The translations under genes were made by a program, and so were the position numbers. Of a DNA stretch of 64,000 nt, positions 9,096 through 18,210 are shown piece by piece. Origin of the DNA: CAVRUD01 sp963849635 (GTDB lineage Bacteria; Chloroflexota; Chloroflexia; Thermomicrobiales; UBA6265); contig CAWKIA010000029.1 of the NCBI GenBank assembly GCA_963849635.1, forward strand, positions 1-64,000. Reading direction: 5' to 3'. The notes below the pieces were generated by a model that worked only from the letters and a program-made list of their open reading frames with translations, was not told the DNA's origin and ran no database searches. Every line of letters begins with the position of its first letter. Positions within the stretch are counted from its first letter, which is position 1.

Positions 9096-10037
9096 CTAAC
9101 GCCCTGCGAGACGCGCCACAACTGGCGCGAGGGCGGTGATGTTCGGCTCGGTCGTGCAGATGTAGGAGAAGCCGTAGCGCTCGCGGCGCGATTCCAGGGC
9201 GGCGACTACCTCGTCGACGCTGCCGATGAGGATCAGGGGCGAGTCGAGGATCTCGTCTCTGGTGAGGCCGTACTGATCGGCAAGCGTGTCGGCGGCGGCC
9301 TCCCGCTCCCCATTGATGACGATGTCGGTGACCATCAGGTTGAACTCGATATCGGCGAAGCGGTCGCCGGCGGCCTCGCGGACCCAGGTGATTTTGCGCT
9401 CGGTGGCGGCGGCGGTGAGATCCTGGTCGTCCTTCAGCCCGTCCGGTCGAGCCCGGGTGGTGATCCCAACGATGTCCGCCTCCTTGCCGGCGAGCGTTAG
9501 GATCTTCTGGCTGCCTCCCCCCACGATGAATGGCGGATGGGGGCGACCCGGCCGCGCGAGCGGCTTCGGCGTGCAGATCAGGTCGGTGACGGTGTAGTGC
9601 TCGCCGGCGAACGAGACCGGGTGCTCCTCGGTGAAGATCGTCTTGATCAGGCGGATGGCTTCCGCCAGCCTGGCGATCCGCAGGCTGGCCGGCTCGAAGG
9701 GGATGCCGGTCTGGTCGTACTCCTCCTTGAGCCATCCTGCCCCGATACCGAGTTCGAATCGGCCGTCGGAGAGGACGTCGATCGTCGCGGCAGCCTTGGC
9801 GGTCAGGGCCGGATGGCGGAAGTCGTTGTCGAAGACGAAGGAGCCGACGCGCATGTTGGTGACCATGGCGGCGGCCGCCAGTGAGGCGACGGTGTCGAAG
9901 CCGCGGACGAAGTGGTCGAGCGCGAGGTAGCTCGTGAACCCGAGCCCTTCGGCCCGACGGAGCATCGCCAGCCATTCCTGATGCGGGCCAAGCGACCGGC
10001 CCTGAACGCCGAATCGGAAGAGCCGGGGATGAGCCAT
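9096..10037 (-). CDS. LLM-class F420-dependent oxidoreductase
   Basis: This 313-residue bacterial-luciferase-like TIM barrel has RFGVQGRS at the start, GFTSYLALDHF, LGIGAGWLKEEYDQTGIPFE (the family signature), RIARLAEAIRLIKTIF, PFIVGGGSQKIL and ADIVGITTR. The GAGW motif with the following Glu-Tyr is typical of F420-using family members that start from putative F420-dependent TIGR03621-type proteins. It probably reduces or oxidises an organic substrate with F420 as hydride carrier in the cytosol. It lies 30 bp downstream of the RraA-type gene on the same strand, so it may be the last gene of that operon. Confidence 0.85.
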   Translation of the reverse strand: MAHPRLFRFGVQGRSLGPHQEWLAMLRRAEGLGFTSYLALDHFVRGFDTVASLAAAAMVTNMRVGSFVFDNDFRHPALTAKAAATIDVLSDGRFELGIGAGWLKEEYDQTGIPFEPASLRIARLAEAIRLIKTIFTEEHPVSFAGEHYTVTDLICTPKPLARPGRPHPPFIVGGGSQKILTLAGKEADIVGITTRARPDGLKDDQDLTAAATERKITWVREAAGDRFADIEFNLMVTDIVINGEREAAADTLADQYGLTRDEILDSPLILIGSVDEVVAALESRRERYGFSYICTTEPNITALAPVVARLAGR

Positions 10038-10067
10038 GCGAGCATGCTCCCTGTCGAGCGTGGAGAG

Positions 10068-10802
10068 CTAATTCGAAGTGCGAGTGGCCTTCCAGCGTTC
10101 GTATTCAGCCAGGGCCGCCTCGTTGGGCGGGTAGGTGCCGGGAAGGGCGGCGCCACCTTCGATCTTCTCGAGGACGAAGCGTTCCAGATCTTCCTGCTCG
10201 GCCGCGGGCCGGGCGATCTCGGCCGCAAGAGCCCGGGGGATCACCACCACACCTTCCTCATCGCCGACGAGGATATCGCCTGGGAAGACCGCGACCCCGG
10301 CACAGGCGATGGGCATGTTGATGTCGACGGCGTGGTGGGCGACGAGGTTGAGGTTAGCGGAGCGCCCCTTGACGAAGACCGGGAAGGGATTCTGGGCGAT
10401 CTCGGGCGAGTCGCGCACCGCGCCGTCGCTAACCAGGGCCGCCGCGCCCCGCATCCGCAGCCGGGTGATCAGGATATTACCCCCGGAGGCGCCCCGGGTC
10501 TCGCCCCGGCAGTCCATCACCAGGACCTGTCCGGGACCGACCGTCTCGATCGCCTTACGCTGGGGGTGATCGGGCCGCTTGAGCGCGTCAAGGGTATCCA
10601 GATCCTCGCGCATCGGGATGTGCCGCAGAGTGACCGCCTCGCCGGCGAACCGGCAATGGCCGCTGTTGAGCGGCTGGAGGCCGTTGAGGAAGCAGTTTTT
10701 CAGGCCACGCATGAAGAGTTGCGTCGTGATGGTGGCGGTGCTGGCGCGGCGGAGATCGGCCAGAGTCTCCTCAGCGATAGGGATCAGGTCGGTGGCAGTC
10801 AC
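10068..10802 (-). CDS. RraA-family protein (4-hydroxy-4-methyl-2-oxoglutarate aldolase-like)
   Basis: The product has 244 residues from the GTG at 10802, which has GAGGAG upstream; an in-frame ATG at 10865 is less likely. The RraA/DlpA fold shows in FAGEAVTLRHIP, GQVLVMDCRGETRGASGGNI, LRMRGAAALVSDGAVRDS, PFPVFVKG and VFPGDILVGDEEGVVVIP. The Gly-rich GNI loop and the Arg-Asp pair bind Mg and pyruvate in aldolase members. Such proteins cleave hydroxy-oxo acids; a few regulate RNase E. Here the context is sugar or sugar-acid breakdown, downstream of an ABC importer and an ADP-ribosylglycohydrolase-type gene. The enzyme role is inferred. Confidence 0.8.
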   Translation of the reverse strand: MTATDLIPIAEETLADLRRASTATITTQLFMRGLKNCFLNGLQPLNSGHCRFAGEAVTLRHIPMREDLDTLDALKRPDHPQRKAIETVGPGQVLVMDCRGETRGASGGNILITRLRMRGAAALVSDGAVRDSPEIAQNPFPVFVKGRSANLNLVAHHAVDINMPIACAGVAVFPGDILVGDEEGVVVIPRALAAEIARPAAEQEDLERFVLEKIEGGAALPGTYPPNEAALAEYERWKATRTSN

Positions 10803-10896
10803 CTGGCGCTCCTCGTTGGTTGGTCCTGGTAAATGCGATGACCGGAGGATTGAAGCGGCCAGCATCGTATCAGGGGAGCGGGCAGGGCGGAGACAG

Positions 10897-11022
10897 CCCC
10901 CTAACCCCCCGACCCCCTTCCCCCCGCTGAGGCAGGGGGAAGGGGGAGAACGGCGCTCGTACCAGAATCAGGGCCGCCCGATGCCCCTCTCCACCGCAGT
11001 GGAGAGGGGGTAGGGGGTGAGG
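10897..11022. repeat. Two adjacent C/G-rich palindromic repeats
   Basis: The first palindrome pairs CCCCCTTCCCCC with GGGGGAAGGGGG (about 10898-10948). The second pairs CCCCTCTCCAC with GTGGAGAGGGG (about 10983-11010). Both are common intergenic hairpin types in this window, with relatives at 13179-13500, 20333-20435, 57043-57095 and 61370-61480. They lie between the ADP-ribosylglycohydrolase-type gene and the RraA gene and could terminate or shape the transcript. Confidence 0.65.
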
Positions 11023-11030
11023 TCCGTTCT

Positions 11031-13152
11031 CTAGATCGCCGCCCCCACCGTCACTGGCCCGCTCGTGAGGGTACCCTCGGAGATGAGGAGGCCTATGCCG
11101 CCGCCACGGAGCGGGACATCCGAGTCGTCGGACGCCTGGATGATGACCTGGCCGTTGATGAAGCCAGTGAGCGTGGTGCCGGTAATCGAAAGAGAGAGGG
11201 AATACTCCTGCTCGGTCTCCCAGGCGAACGGGACTTCGGCGAGGACTGTCTCGCCGTCCTGGGCCTTGACGATCCGGGCGAGGCCGCCTTCGATCAGGAC
11301 GAAGGCGTAGTAGCGGCGTAGCCCTCCCACTCGGACGGCAACTCCGGCTGCGTTCGCGAGCGAGACAGTCACTGGCGCGGTAACCGTGATGTCCTTCCAC
11401 TCCTCCGTGCCCTGCATGATCAGGCCCGTGCCGTGGTTCTGCACGATGTGATAGTCCTGCCACCAGCGGGCTTCCCACTGGTCGACACCATCGACCCAGG
11501 CGCGGCGCCACAGGTCGCCGCCGTGGGCGGGGCGGCCGAGCGTCACGGTCGGCTCGCCGGTCCAGCCGAGGCGATCGAGGAGGACCGAGTCACCGTCGGA
11601 GCCGCCGGCGCGCAGGCCGATTTGAGCGATCGGGGCGCCAGCGGTGTCCGGGACATCCCAGGTCAGCGTCGCGGACTGGCCAGTCTGGATGGTCTGTCCT
11701 GGTCCTTCGACGGTGACCAGTTTGTCGTCCGCGCCGTAGAACCGGAGGACCAGCGCGGCGGTGATGGGATGGCCGTTGGTGTCGCCGGCCGCCACGGTTG
11801 CCTCGACCTGCTGGCCGGGGAAGAGCGTCGGGGAGGCGTAGAGCGCGTACCCCTTCATGTGGATCGCTTCTTCGGGGATGAACGTCGGGGTGGTGACTGT
11901 TGCCGTGCCGGAGCCCGTCAGGGTGATCGCCAGGGCCCGATCCCCATTGCTCTGAGCAACGTTCGCGACGGTCGCCGGGTCGTGGGCATCCACCCGGAAG
12001 CCCTGGACCGAACCCGGCAGGGAGAAGTGGAAGCGGGCGCCGTCCTTCGGCGCGATCGGGGATTCGCCCTTGAGCGCCCGGCCGGCGTTGACGATGCGGA
12101 ACGTCTCGATGGCGGCGTCGGAGATACCGCGGCCACCCTCGGCGGTCGAGAGGTAGAGGCGGTCTTCGACTGGAAAGCGGAGGTCGTCGGCGCCGTCGAA
12201 CGTCGCCATGCCGTTCTTGATGCCGAGGATGTTGCCGACGTTGCCGGAGTTGCAGTCGGTGTCCCAGCCGCCCGTGTTGACGATCATCAGGGAGCGACGG
12301 AAATCGTCGTTGCCATGCAGGAGGGCGTGGATGATCAGAGCGTGATTGGGAACCATGTGGCAGTTGCCGCGGAACTTGTCGTAACCGTAGTTGGCGCCGA
12401 TCAAGGCGCGGGTCTTGTACCAGTCATCTTCAGCGGCGTGCCATTCGCGCACGTCGTGGATCAGGCGGGCGATGTCGGAGTCGGCCGGGATCAGGGCGAC
12501 GGCGGTATCGATCAGCCTGTTGATGTCGGACTCGACGAAGGCAGCCGCCTCGATCGCGGCGATCACCTGGGCGCCGTAGATCGCCTCGCCGTCGTGGGAG
12601 ACGCTAGCGGCCCGGCGGGCAAAGTCGGCGGCCAACTCGGGGTCGCCGGGGGCGATCATCGCCCAGCCATCGATGAAGATCTGGGAGCCGATCTGCTCTG
12701 CCACCACCTTCGTGTTGCGGGCGATCGAGCCGCTCTCCGGCGCGGGCGTACCGTTCTTCAGGCGCAGGTATGCGGTGTGCTCGGTCGACGTTCCAAAACC
12801 GCCCCACCAGAAGATGGTGCGCCGCTCGATCGTGTAATTGAGCCAGGTCTCGCCGATCTGCTGGGGCGTCAGCCCTGGGTCATATCCATGGTCCTCCAGG
12901 GCGCGGAGGAAGGTGAAAGTGCCGGTGACGTCGTCGTCGGTGACGACCAGGGGCATGTTGAACCGCTCGTGGACGTAGTGATCGACCTCGCCCAGTTCCT
13001 GGACGATGCGCTCGTGTGACCACCCTTCGAAGGGGCGGCCGAGATAGACACCGATGAGCTTACCCAGGATGCCGGCGTAGACCCGCTCGGCGTAGTCGGC
13101 GGGAAGGGAGACGCCGGATCTTGGGGCGTGCGTCGGTTAGGGTCAGGGACAT
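11031..13152 (-). CDS. ADP-ribosylglycohydrolase-family protein with C-terminal LamG-like domain (N-terminal frameshift)
   Basis: The product is about 706 residues in two parts. The N-terminal half is ADP-ribosylglycohydrolase-like (DraG fold): YAERVYAGILGKLIGVYLG, VTDDDVTGTFTFLRAL, WWGGFGTSTEHTAYL, NCHMVPNHALIIHALL and the binuclear metal motif GGWDTDCNSGNVGN. The C-terminal half (about 380-700) is beta-rich with LWRRAWVDGVDQWE, a domain seen in sugar-binding or 3-keto-glycoside enzymes. The expected ATG is at 13152, but one base is out of register near 13115. It lies in the sugar ABC operon and may act on N-glycosidic or unusual sugar linkages. That role is inferred. Confidence 0.75.
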
Positions 13153-13178
13153 TTGGCTGTGGGTCCTCCGAGGAATAT

Positions 13179-13500
13179 CCCCTAACCACCCGGCCCCCTT
13201 CCGCCGCTACGGCAAGGGGAAAGGGGCGGGATTTGGCATAAGGGGCAGCGTCCGAATACATGGTCATCCTGAGCTTGCGAAGGATCTTGGCCGTTTACGG
13301 CCTTTGCCGCCGACCCCGGCGCCTCGCGTCAATGACCGCGCCACGGTATCCCGAACGAGTTCGAAGGCGCTCACGCGCCAAGATCCTTCGCAAGCTCAGG
13401 ATGACGTCGGGGTGGGGTGGTGCGATGGCGAGATTATCGCCCGGCGCATCTCCCTCTTCCCCCTGTCGCAACGGGGGAAGGGGGCTGGGGGGTTAGGGGG
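13179..13500. repeat. Nested inverted repeat: C-rich arms enclosing a 143-bp palindrome
   Basis: The outer arms are at about 13179-13204 (contains CCCCTAACC and GGCCCCCTTCC) and 13473-13500 (contains GGAAGGGGGCTGG and GGTTAGGGGG). They enclose a dyad element at 13263-13405 that starts GTCATCCTGAGC and ends GCTCAGGATGAC. The inner element belongs to the same family as those at 15388-15509 and 32947-33071. It fills the gap between the second permease gene and the ADP-ribosylglycohydrolase-type gene. Confidence 0.75.
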
Positions 13501-13511
13501 TTAAAATCTAG

Positions 13512-14394
13512 CTATCCCTTCAACCCCCCTTGCGTCAGCCCGTCGATGAAGCGGCGTTGGAGGATGAGGAAGATGGCGATGATCGGCAGGATCATCATCA
13601 TCGCGGCGGCGCTGGTGAGACCCCAGTCGCGGCTGAAGCGGGTGGTGAAGTTGTAGTAGCTGGTGACGACGGTGAAGAGTTCTTGCTCGGTCAGGAAGAC
13701 CGAGGCGAGCAGGAATTCGTTCCAGACCGAGAGGGCGACGACCAGCCCGACTGTGAGGAAGCCGGGCCAGGAGAGGGGCACGACGATGCCGGTGAAGATC
13801 TTCCACTCGTTGGCGCCGTCGACACGGGCGGCATCCTCGAAGTCTCTGGGTAATTGCAGCATGTAGGAGCGCAGCAGGAAGATGGCGAGGGGAGCGTTGA
13901 TCGCGATGTAGATGATTGCCAGCCCGAAGAGGTTGTTGACCAGGTCGAGCCGCTGCCAGGCGAAGAAGAGGGGGACCAGGAAGAGCTGGAGCGGCAGGCT
14001 GGACCCGACCAGGAAGTAGAGCATCACCGCTCCAGACCCGGGCAGGTCAAGTTTTGCCAGGCTGTAGGCGGCCATCCCGCCGAGGAAGAGCACGCCGGCG
14101 ACGGTGAGGACGACCAGGATGCTGCTGTTGCGCGTGGTGGTGGCGAAATTGCCGACGTTCCAGGCGTCCGGGTAGTTCTGCCAGACGAAGGTCGCCGGCC
14201 AGCCCAGCGGGTTGCGCCCGATCTCCGCTCGATTCTTGAGCGAGTTGAAGGCCATGATGACCATCGGACCCAGGGCGAAGAGCACCAGGAGGATCAGGAC
14301 GATGTGGTTGATGGCCACGCTGCGCTCGCGGCGCTTCTTGCCCGGCCGCCAGCGGCCCGGCGCGGATTGGCTGCACGCTGGGAGTGGTGCTCAT
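13512..14394 (-). CDS. Carbohydrate ABC transporter permease, MalG type (N-terminal frameshift)
   Basis: The inner-membrane permease has about six membrane segments: INHIVLILLVLFALGPMVIM first, then others from about 70 onward. The MalG-type EAA loop is visible (DFEDAARVDGANEWKIFTGI), which docks on the ATPase. The start ATG at 14394 overlaps the stop of the upstream permease gene (ATGA). The first 20 residues read in another frame, with the shift near 14355. No ATPase gene is nearby, so the importer probably shares a genome-wide MsiK-like ATPase. The substrate is unknown. Confidence 0.85.
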
Positions 14395-15339
14395 ATGTCC
14401 CACCCTCGCTTCCGGAGCACGACGAAGATGCCGATGATGATGCCGACGAAGACGCTCATCGTCAGGCCGATCGCGCTGGCGTAACCCGCTTCACGCCCGA
14501 GGAAGGCGTGTTTCTGGACCAGCACCGCGAGGACCTCCGAGGCGCCCGCCGGGCCGCCCTGGGTCAAGATCCAGATGTAGTCGAAGGTGAGGAATGACCA
14601 GATACTCGTCATCAAGACCATGAAGACGAGCGTCGGGCGGATGCCCGGGATGGTCACGTCCCGGAACTCGTCCCAGCGGCTGGCGCCGTCGAGCCTGGCC
14701 GCCTCGTAGAGGTCCGGCGGGATGTTCTGCATGGCCGCCAGGAAGAGGACCATGAGGAAGCCCCACCAGTGCCAGTTGTCGACGAAGGCGATGGCCGGGA
14801 GGACGGTGTCCGGGTCGCCCAGGAAGGCCCGGTCCATCCCGCCGATGCCCCAGTCCGAGAGCGTGGCGCCGATACCCCGGTCCGGGTTCATCAACGAGCG
14901 CCAGATGCTGGCGATGATGACGCTCGGCAGGACGTAGGGCATGAACAGGGTCATGCGGTAGAAGATCGCTCCCCGCCGGATCGGGGCGAGGAGACTGGCG
15001 GCGATGAGCCCCATCAGGATCGGGATGGTGAGGAACATCGCCAGCCAGACGAGGTTGTTGCGGAAGGCGTGACCGAAGGACGGGATCGTCGGTGAAGAGG
15101 CGGCGGAAGTTGTCCAGCCCGACCCATTCCGCCTTGCCGATCCCGCTCCAGCTCGTCATCGAGTAGTAGAAGGCCGCCAGGGCCGGCCCGAGCACGACCG
15201 CCATGTTGATCAGCATGATCGGCAGGACGAAGAGCCAGGGGACGACCTTCCTCCGCCAGGTCGGGCGGCTCCAGAAGTGCGATCGCGGCGCCGCCCGGAT
15301 GTAGGGCGCGGTGCTGCCAGTTTCGACATGGGTGCTCAA
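14391..15339 (-). CDS. Carbohydrate ABC transporter permease, MalF type (frameshifted)
   Basis: The N-terminal segment (WLFVLPIMLINMAVVLGPAL, then WVGLDNFRRLFTDDPV) and the remainder (IPILMGLIAASLLAP, FLMVLFLAAMQNIPPDLYEA, the EAA loop YEAARLDGASRWDEFRDVTI, SEVLAVLVQKHAF) lie in two minus frames. The shift is near 15080. Together they make a 315-residue six-helix permease that pairs with the downstream MalG-type protein. It follows the binding-protein gene, separated by a 122-bp palindrome. Except for the single shift it looks complete. Confidence 0.85.
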
Positions 15340-15387
15340 CGTAGATCCTCCGAGAGGGAGAGGCGGCGTTCGGCGTCCGGATAGCCC

Positions 15388-15509
15388 GTCATCCTGAGCG
15401 GAGCGAAGGATCTTGGCGCTTTAGCGCCTTCGTGCTCTTCCCAACCGCGATGCCGCGGTTGGAGACAAAGGCCGTAAACGGCCAAGATCCTTCGCACGCT
15501 CAGGATGAC
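15388..15509. repeat. 122-bp palindromic element between binding-protein and permease genes
   Basis: It starts GTCATCCTGAGCGGAGCGAA and ends with the near-exact reverse complement. Inner matching blocks are GGATCTTGGCGCTTTAGCGCC on one side and GGCCGTAAACGGCCAAGATCC on the other. It would fold into a very long stem in RNA. Family members occur at 13263-13405 and 32947-33071. Its position directly after the binding-protein stop suggests mRNA stabilisation or partial termination. Confidence 0.8.
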
Positions 15510-15532
15510 GAAAGTTCCGGACGCCGCTTTGA

Positions 15533-16890
15533 TTACCGCGCCGGCACCGGCACGACCGCGCCTTCGGCGACCTCCTGGTCGAAGAGGGTCTGGAGGCCCT
15601 GGAGGTACTCCTCGACGGTCAGGTCGCCGGCCCAGACCTTCTCGATCTCCTCGTAGATGTAGAGGTCGCTCTGTGGCGGCCAGAAGGTCCAGGTGGTGTA
15701 GCCGTAGTTGTTGGCGGCGGCTGCCTCGTTCATGGCCGCCAGGATGCCGGCGTAGCGCTCGTCGAGGCCGGCCAGACTTCTCCGGCGGGATGGTGACCGG
15801 CGCCGGAGCCGATGGAGCACTCGAGCGGCGAGCGCCGCCTGGGTCTCGGGCGAGAAGAAGTAGGTGATGAACTCCGCGGTCTCCGCCGGGTACTCCGAGT
15901 TGGCATTGATCGAGTAGGTGGAGCCGATGCCCAGGTCGAAGATCGCGTCGCCGGTGGCGGAGGGCACGGGGCCCAGTTCCACTCCTGCTCGACTTCGGGG
16001 AAGAAGGTCAGGGCGTCGTTGACGAACCAGGTGCCTTCGATCTTCATGGCCGCTTCGCCCTCGGAGAAGAGCGCGTTGGCGTCAGCGGTCGGGGTGGTGT
16101 AGTAGCGGTCGAGGCCGCCCATGAACCAGCCGTTCTGCTGCATCTGGTTCAGCATGGTCAGGGCTTCGACGAAGGCGGGATCGGTCCACTGTGCCTCGCC
16201 GGTCAGGGCCTGGTAGACCTTCTCCGGGCCGGCGTGGTGGTTCATGAACTCGCCGACGAACCACTCGTTGGTCGGGCGCCACTCGGCGTTGGTGTGGGCG
16301 AAGGGGATGATGCCCTCGGCGGCGATCGTCTCGGCGAGGGTCATCAGCTCGGGCAGCGTCGTGGGGACGGTCCAGCCGTGCTCCTCGAAGAGCGTCTCGT
16401 TGTAGTAGAGGACGAGGGTCTCGATCTCGTTGGGGATCGAGTAGAGCTGGCCGTTCACCCGGCCCAGGTCGAGCGCCCAGGGGATGAAGGTGTCCGACCA
16501 GCCGTACTGGGTGGCGTACTCGTCCAGCGGGACCAACTGGCCGGCCTCGCCCAGCTCGTAGCCGAAGGAGGGGCCGGGGGTGGTGACGACATCCGGGCCG
16601 GCGCCGCCGGCGAGGGCGGTGCGGGTCGCGGTCCAGTTATCGGCCTGCAGCGTGGCTTCGACCTGGGGGCCGCCCTGGGCGTTGAACGGGTCGATAGCGT
16701 TGGCAATCATGCACTCGGCCGTTTCGGGGCCGCCGGTGGTGTCGAACCACATCGTGATCGTCGGGGCGTCCTGCGCCCGGGCGGAGGAGGCCAGGTTCAA
16801 CCCGACCATCGCCAGCAGCGGCACCAGCAGGAGCAGGGAGACGGAGCGGAACCATGACGTGCGGGCGTTCCGGGACGTTCGGAATGACAT
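15533..16890 (-). CDS. Sugar ABC transporter substrate-binding protein (frameshifted near C-terminus)
   Basis: The product is a family-1 extracellular sugar-binding protein of about 450 residues. A basic N-terminus and a hydrophobic signal segment (SVSLLLLVPLLAMVGL) precede the cleavage-like ASSARAQDA. The mature part has ITMWFDTTGG, VTTPGPSFGYELGEAGQLVP, PNEIETLVLYYNETLFEEHG, FPEVEQEWNW and a C-terminal FFSPETQAALAAR. Frame breaks lie near 15975 and 15795. I start at the ATG at 16890 because AAGG sits 8 bases upstream. It captures the operon's sugar outside the membrane and delivers it to the two permeases. Confidence 0.85.
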
Positions 16891-16989
16891 GCGCACCATC
16901 CTTTTCGAGGCGGCAAGACGGCAAGACGGCAAGTCGGCCAGGTGTTGGTTGATTGTGGTGGCACCCCCTTTGGACGCTAGAGATTCGGG

Positions 16990-18039
16990 TCAGGCGGATT
17001 CGCGGACGATGAGATCGTGTTGGAGAAGATCGAGCCGGGTAGGGCCGTCGTAGCGGCCCGCGAGTCGTTCCATCAGTTGGTTGGCGGCGTGGCGGCCGGT
17101 GCGCTCCGGGTACTGAGCGATGGTGGTGAGGGCGGGGCTGACCAGCCGGGCGGCGGGAATGTTGTCGAAGCCGGCGATGGCGATGTCGTTCGGGACGCGG
17201 AGGCCCTGTTCGCGGCAGGCGATGAAAGCGCCGAGAGCCATCAGGTCGTTGGCGGCGAAGACGGCGGTGAAGCGAGGCGTGATCGTGAGGAGTTCGCGCA
17301 TCGCCTCGTAGCCCCCTTCCTCGTTGAAGGCGCTGCCTCGGATGAGCGCCTCTTCGAGGGGGATGCGGTGGGCGGCGAGGGCCTGACGATAGCCACGGAC
17401 GCGGCCTTCGCGGGGCGGGGTGGCGTCCTCGCCGGCGATCATGGCGATCCGGGTGTGGCCTTTCTCGATCAGGTAGTCGACGATCGAGCGGGCGGCGGCG
17501 TCGCCGGGGACGTAGACGCGGTCGAGGGGTAGGTCGGATGGGAAGGCGTCCAGGTAGTACTCGCCGTTGATCACCATCGGGATGCCATCGGCCAAGATGG
17601 GGAGGAGATAGGACGGGTCGATGTGGAACGGGTTGATGATCAGGCCATCGACCCGGCCGCGGCGGACGGTGTCGATGCCGCGCCGCTCACCCTCCAGGGT
17701 GCCGTCGGTGTTGTAGGCGACCAGATCATAGCCGTTGGCCTGGGTGACGTTCTGGATGCCGCGGATGAAGGCGGGATAGAAGGGGTTTGTAATGTCGGGG
17801 ATGACGGCGGCGATCGTCATCGTGCGGCCGGAGCGGAGGGAGCGGGCGGCGTTGTCGGGGAGGTAACCCAGCTCGGCGATGGCGTCTTGGACGCGCTTGC
17901 GGGTCTCCGGCGAGATCGAGACGGTGCGGATGTCGTTGAGGACGTAGGAGACGACCGTCTGGGAGACCTCGGCCAAACGGGCAACGTCGGCCTGGGTGGG
18001 CCGCTTGCCGCGTGAGGGTGGCCGTCGGTCGGTCTGCAT
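16990..18039 (-). CDS. LacI-family transcriptional regulator
   Basis: The product has 349 residues. The N-terminal helix-turn-helix is TQADVARLAEVSQTVVSYVL with the hinge helix AARSLRSGRT. The periplasmic-binding-like effector domain follows (AVIPDITNPFYPAFIRGI, DGLIINPFHIDPSYL, GYEAMRELLTITPRFTAVFA, AIAGFDNIPAARLVSPALTT). It is the first gene of the minus-strand sugar operon, 100 bp upstream of the binding-protein gene, and probably represses it until the sugar binds. A dyad GTATCACTGATAC just upstream of its start could be its own operator. Confidence 0.93.
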   Translation of the reverse strand: MQTDRRPPSRGKRPTQADVARLAEVSQTVVSYVLNDIRTVSISPETRKRVQDAIAELGYLPDNAARSLRSGRTMTIAAVIPDITNPFYPAFIRGIQNVTQANGYDLVAYNTDGTLEGERRGIDTVRRGRVDGLIINPFHIDPSYLLPILADGIPMVINGEYYLDAFPSDLPLDRVYVPGDAAARSIVDYLIEKGHTRIAMIAGEDATPPREGRVRGYRQALAAHRIPLEEALIRGSAFNEEGGYEAMRELLTITPRFTAVFAANDLMALGAFIACREQGLRVPNDIAIAGFDNIPAARLVSPALTTIAQYPERTGRHAANQLMERLAGRYDGPTRLDLLQHDLIVRESA

Positions 18040-18070
18040 GAAGACTCCCGGACCAAGCGTCTAGTAATAC

Positions 18071-18094
18071 GTATCACTGATACGAATCAGTATA
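18071..18094 (-). promoter_or_regulatory. Candidate LacI operator/promoter
   Basis: A perfect 6+6 dyad, GTATCACTGATAC (18071-18083), lies 32 bp upstream of the LacI start. A -10-like TATACT lies on the minus strand at about 18089-18094. The stretch is AT-rich compared with its surroundings. An autoregulatory role is inferred. Confidence 0.4.
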
Positions 18095-18210
18095 CACGGA
18101 CCCGACTGCTGTCAACGCCCCATCCAATGAGGAAGCTCCCGGTGTTTACATGTGCCCGGGGCAGCCTCAGAATCCGTGGTCTACGCAGCCATCAACCAAC
18201 GGAGGCCCAG

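Noticed and set aside
11433..13019. Long plus-strand open frame of 528 codons
   Set aside because: It is the antisense shadow of the ADP-ribosylglycohydrolase-type gene. Its residues are Gly/Ala/Val/Asp-rich without motifs and it has no ribosome site.
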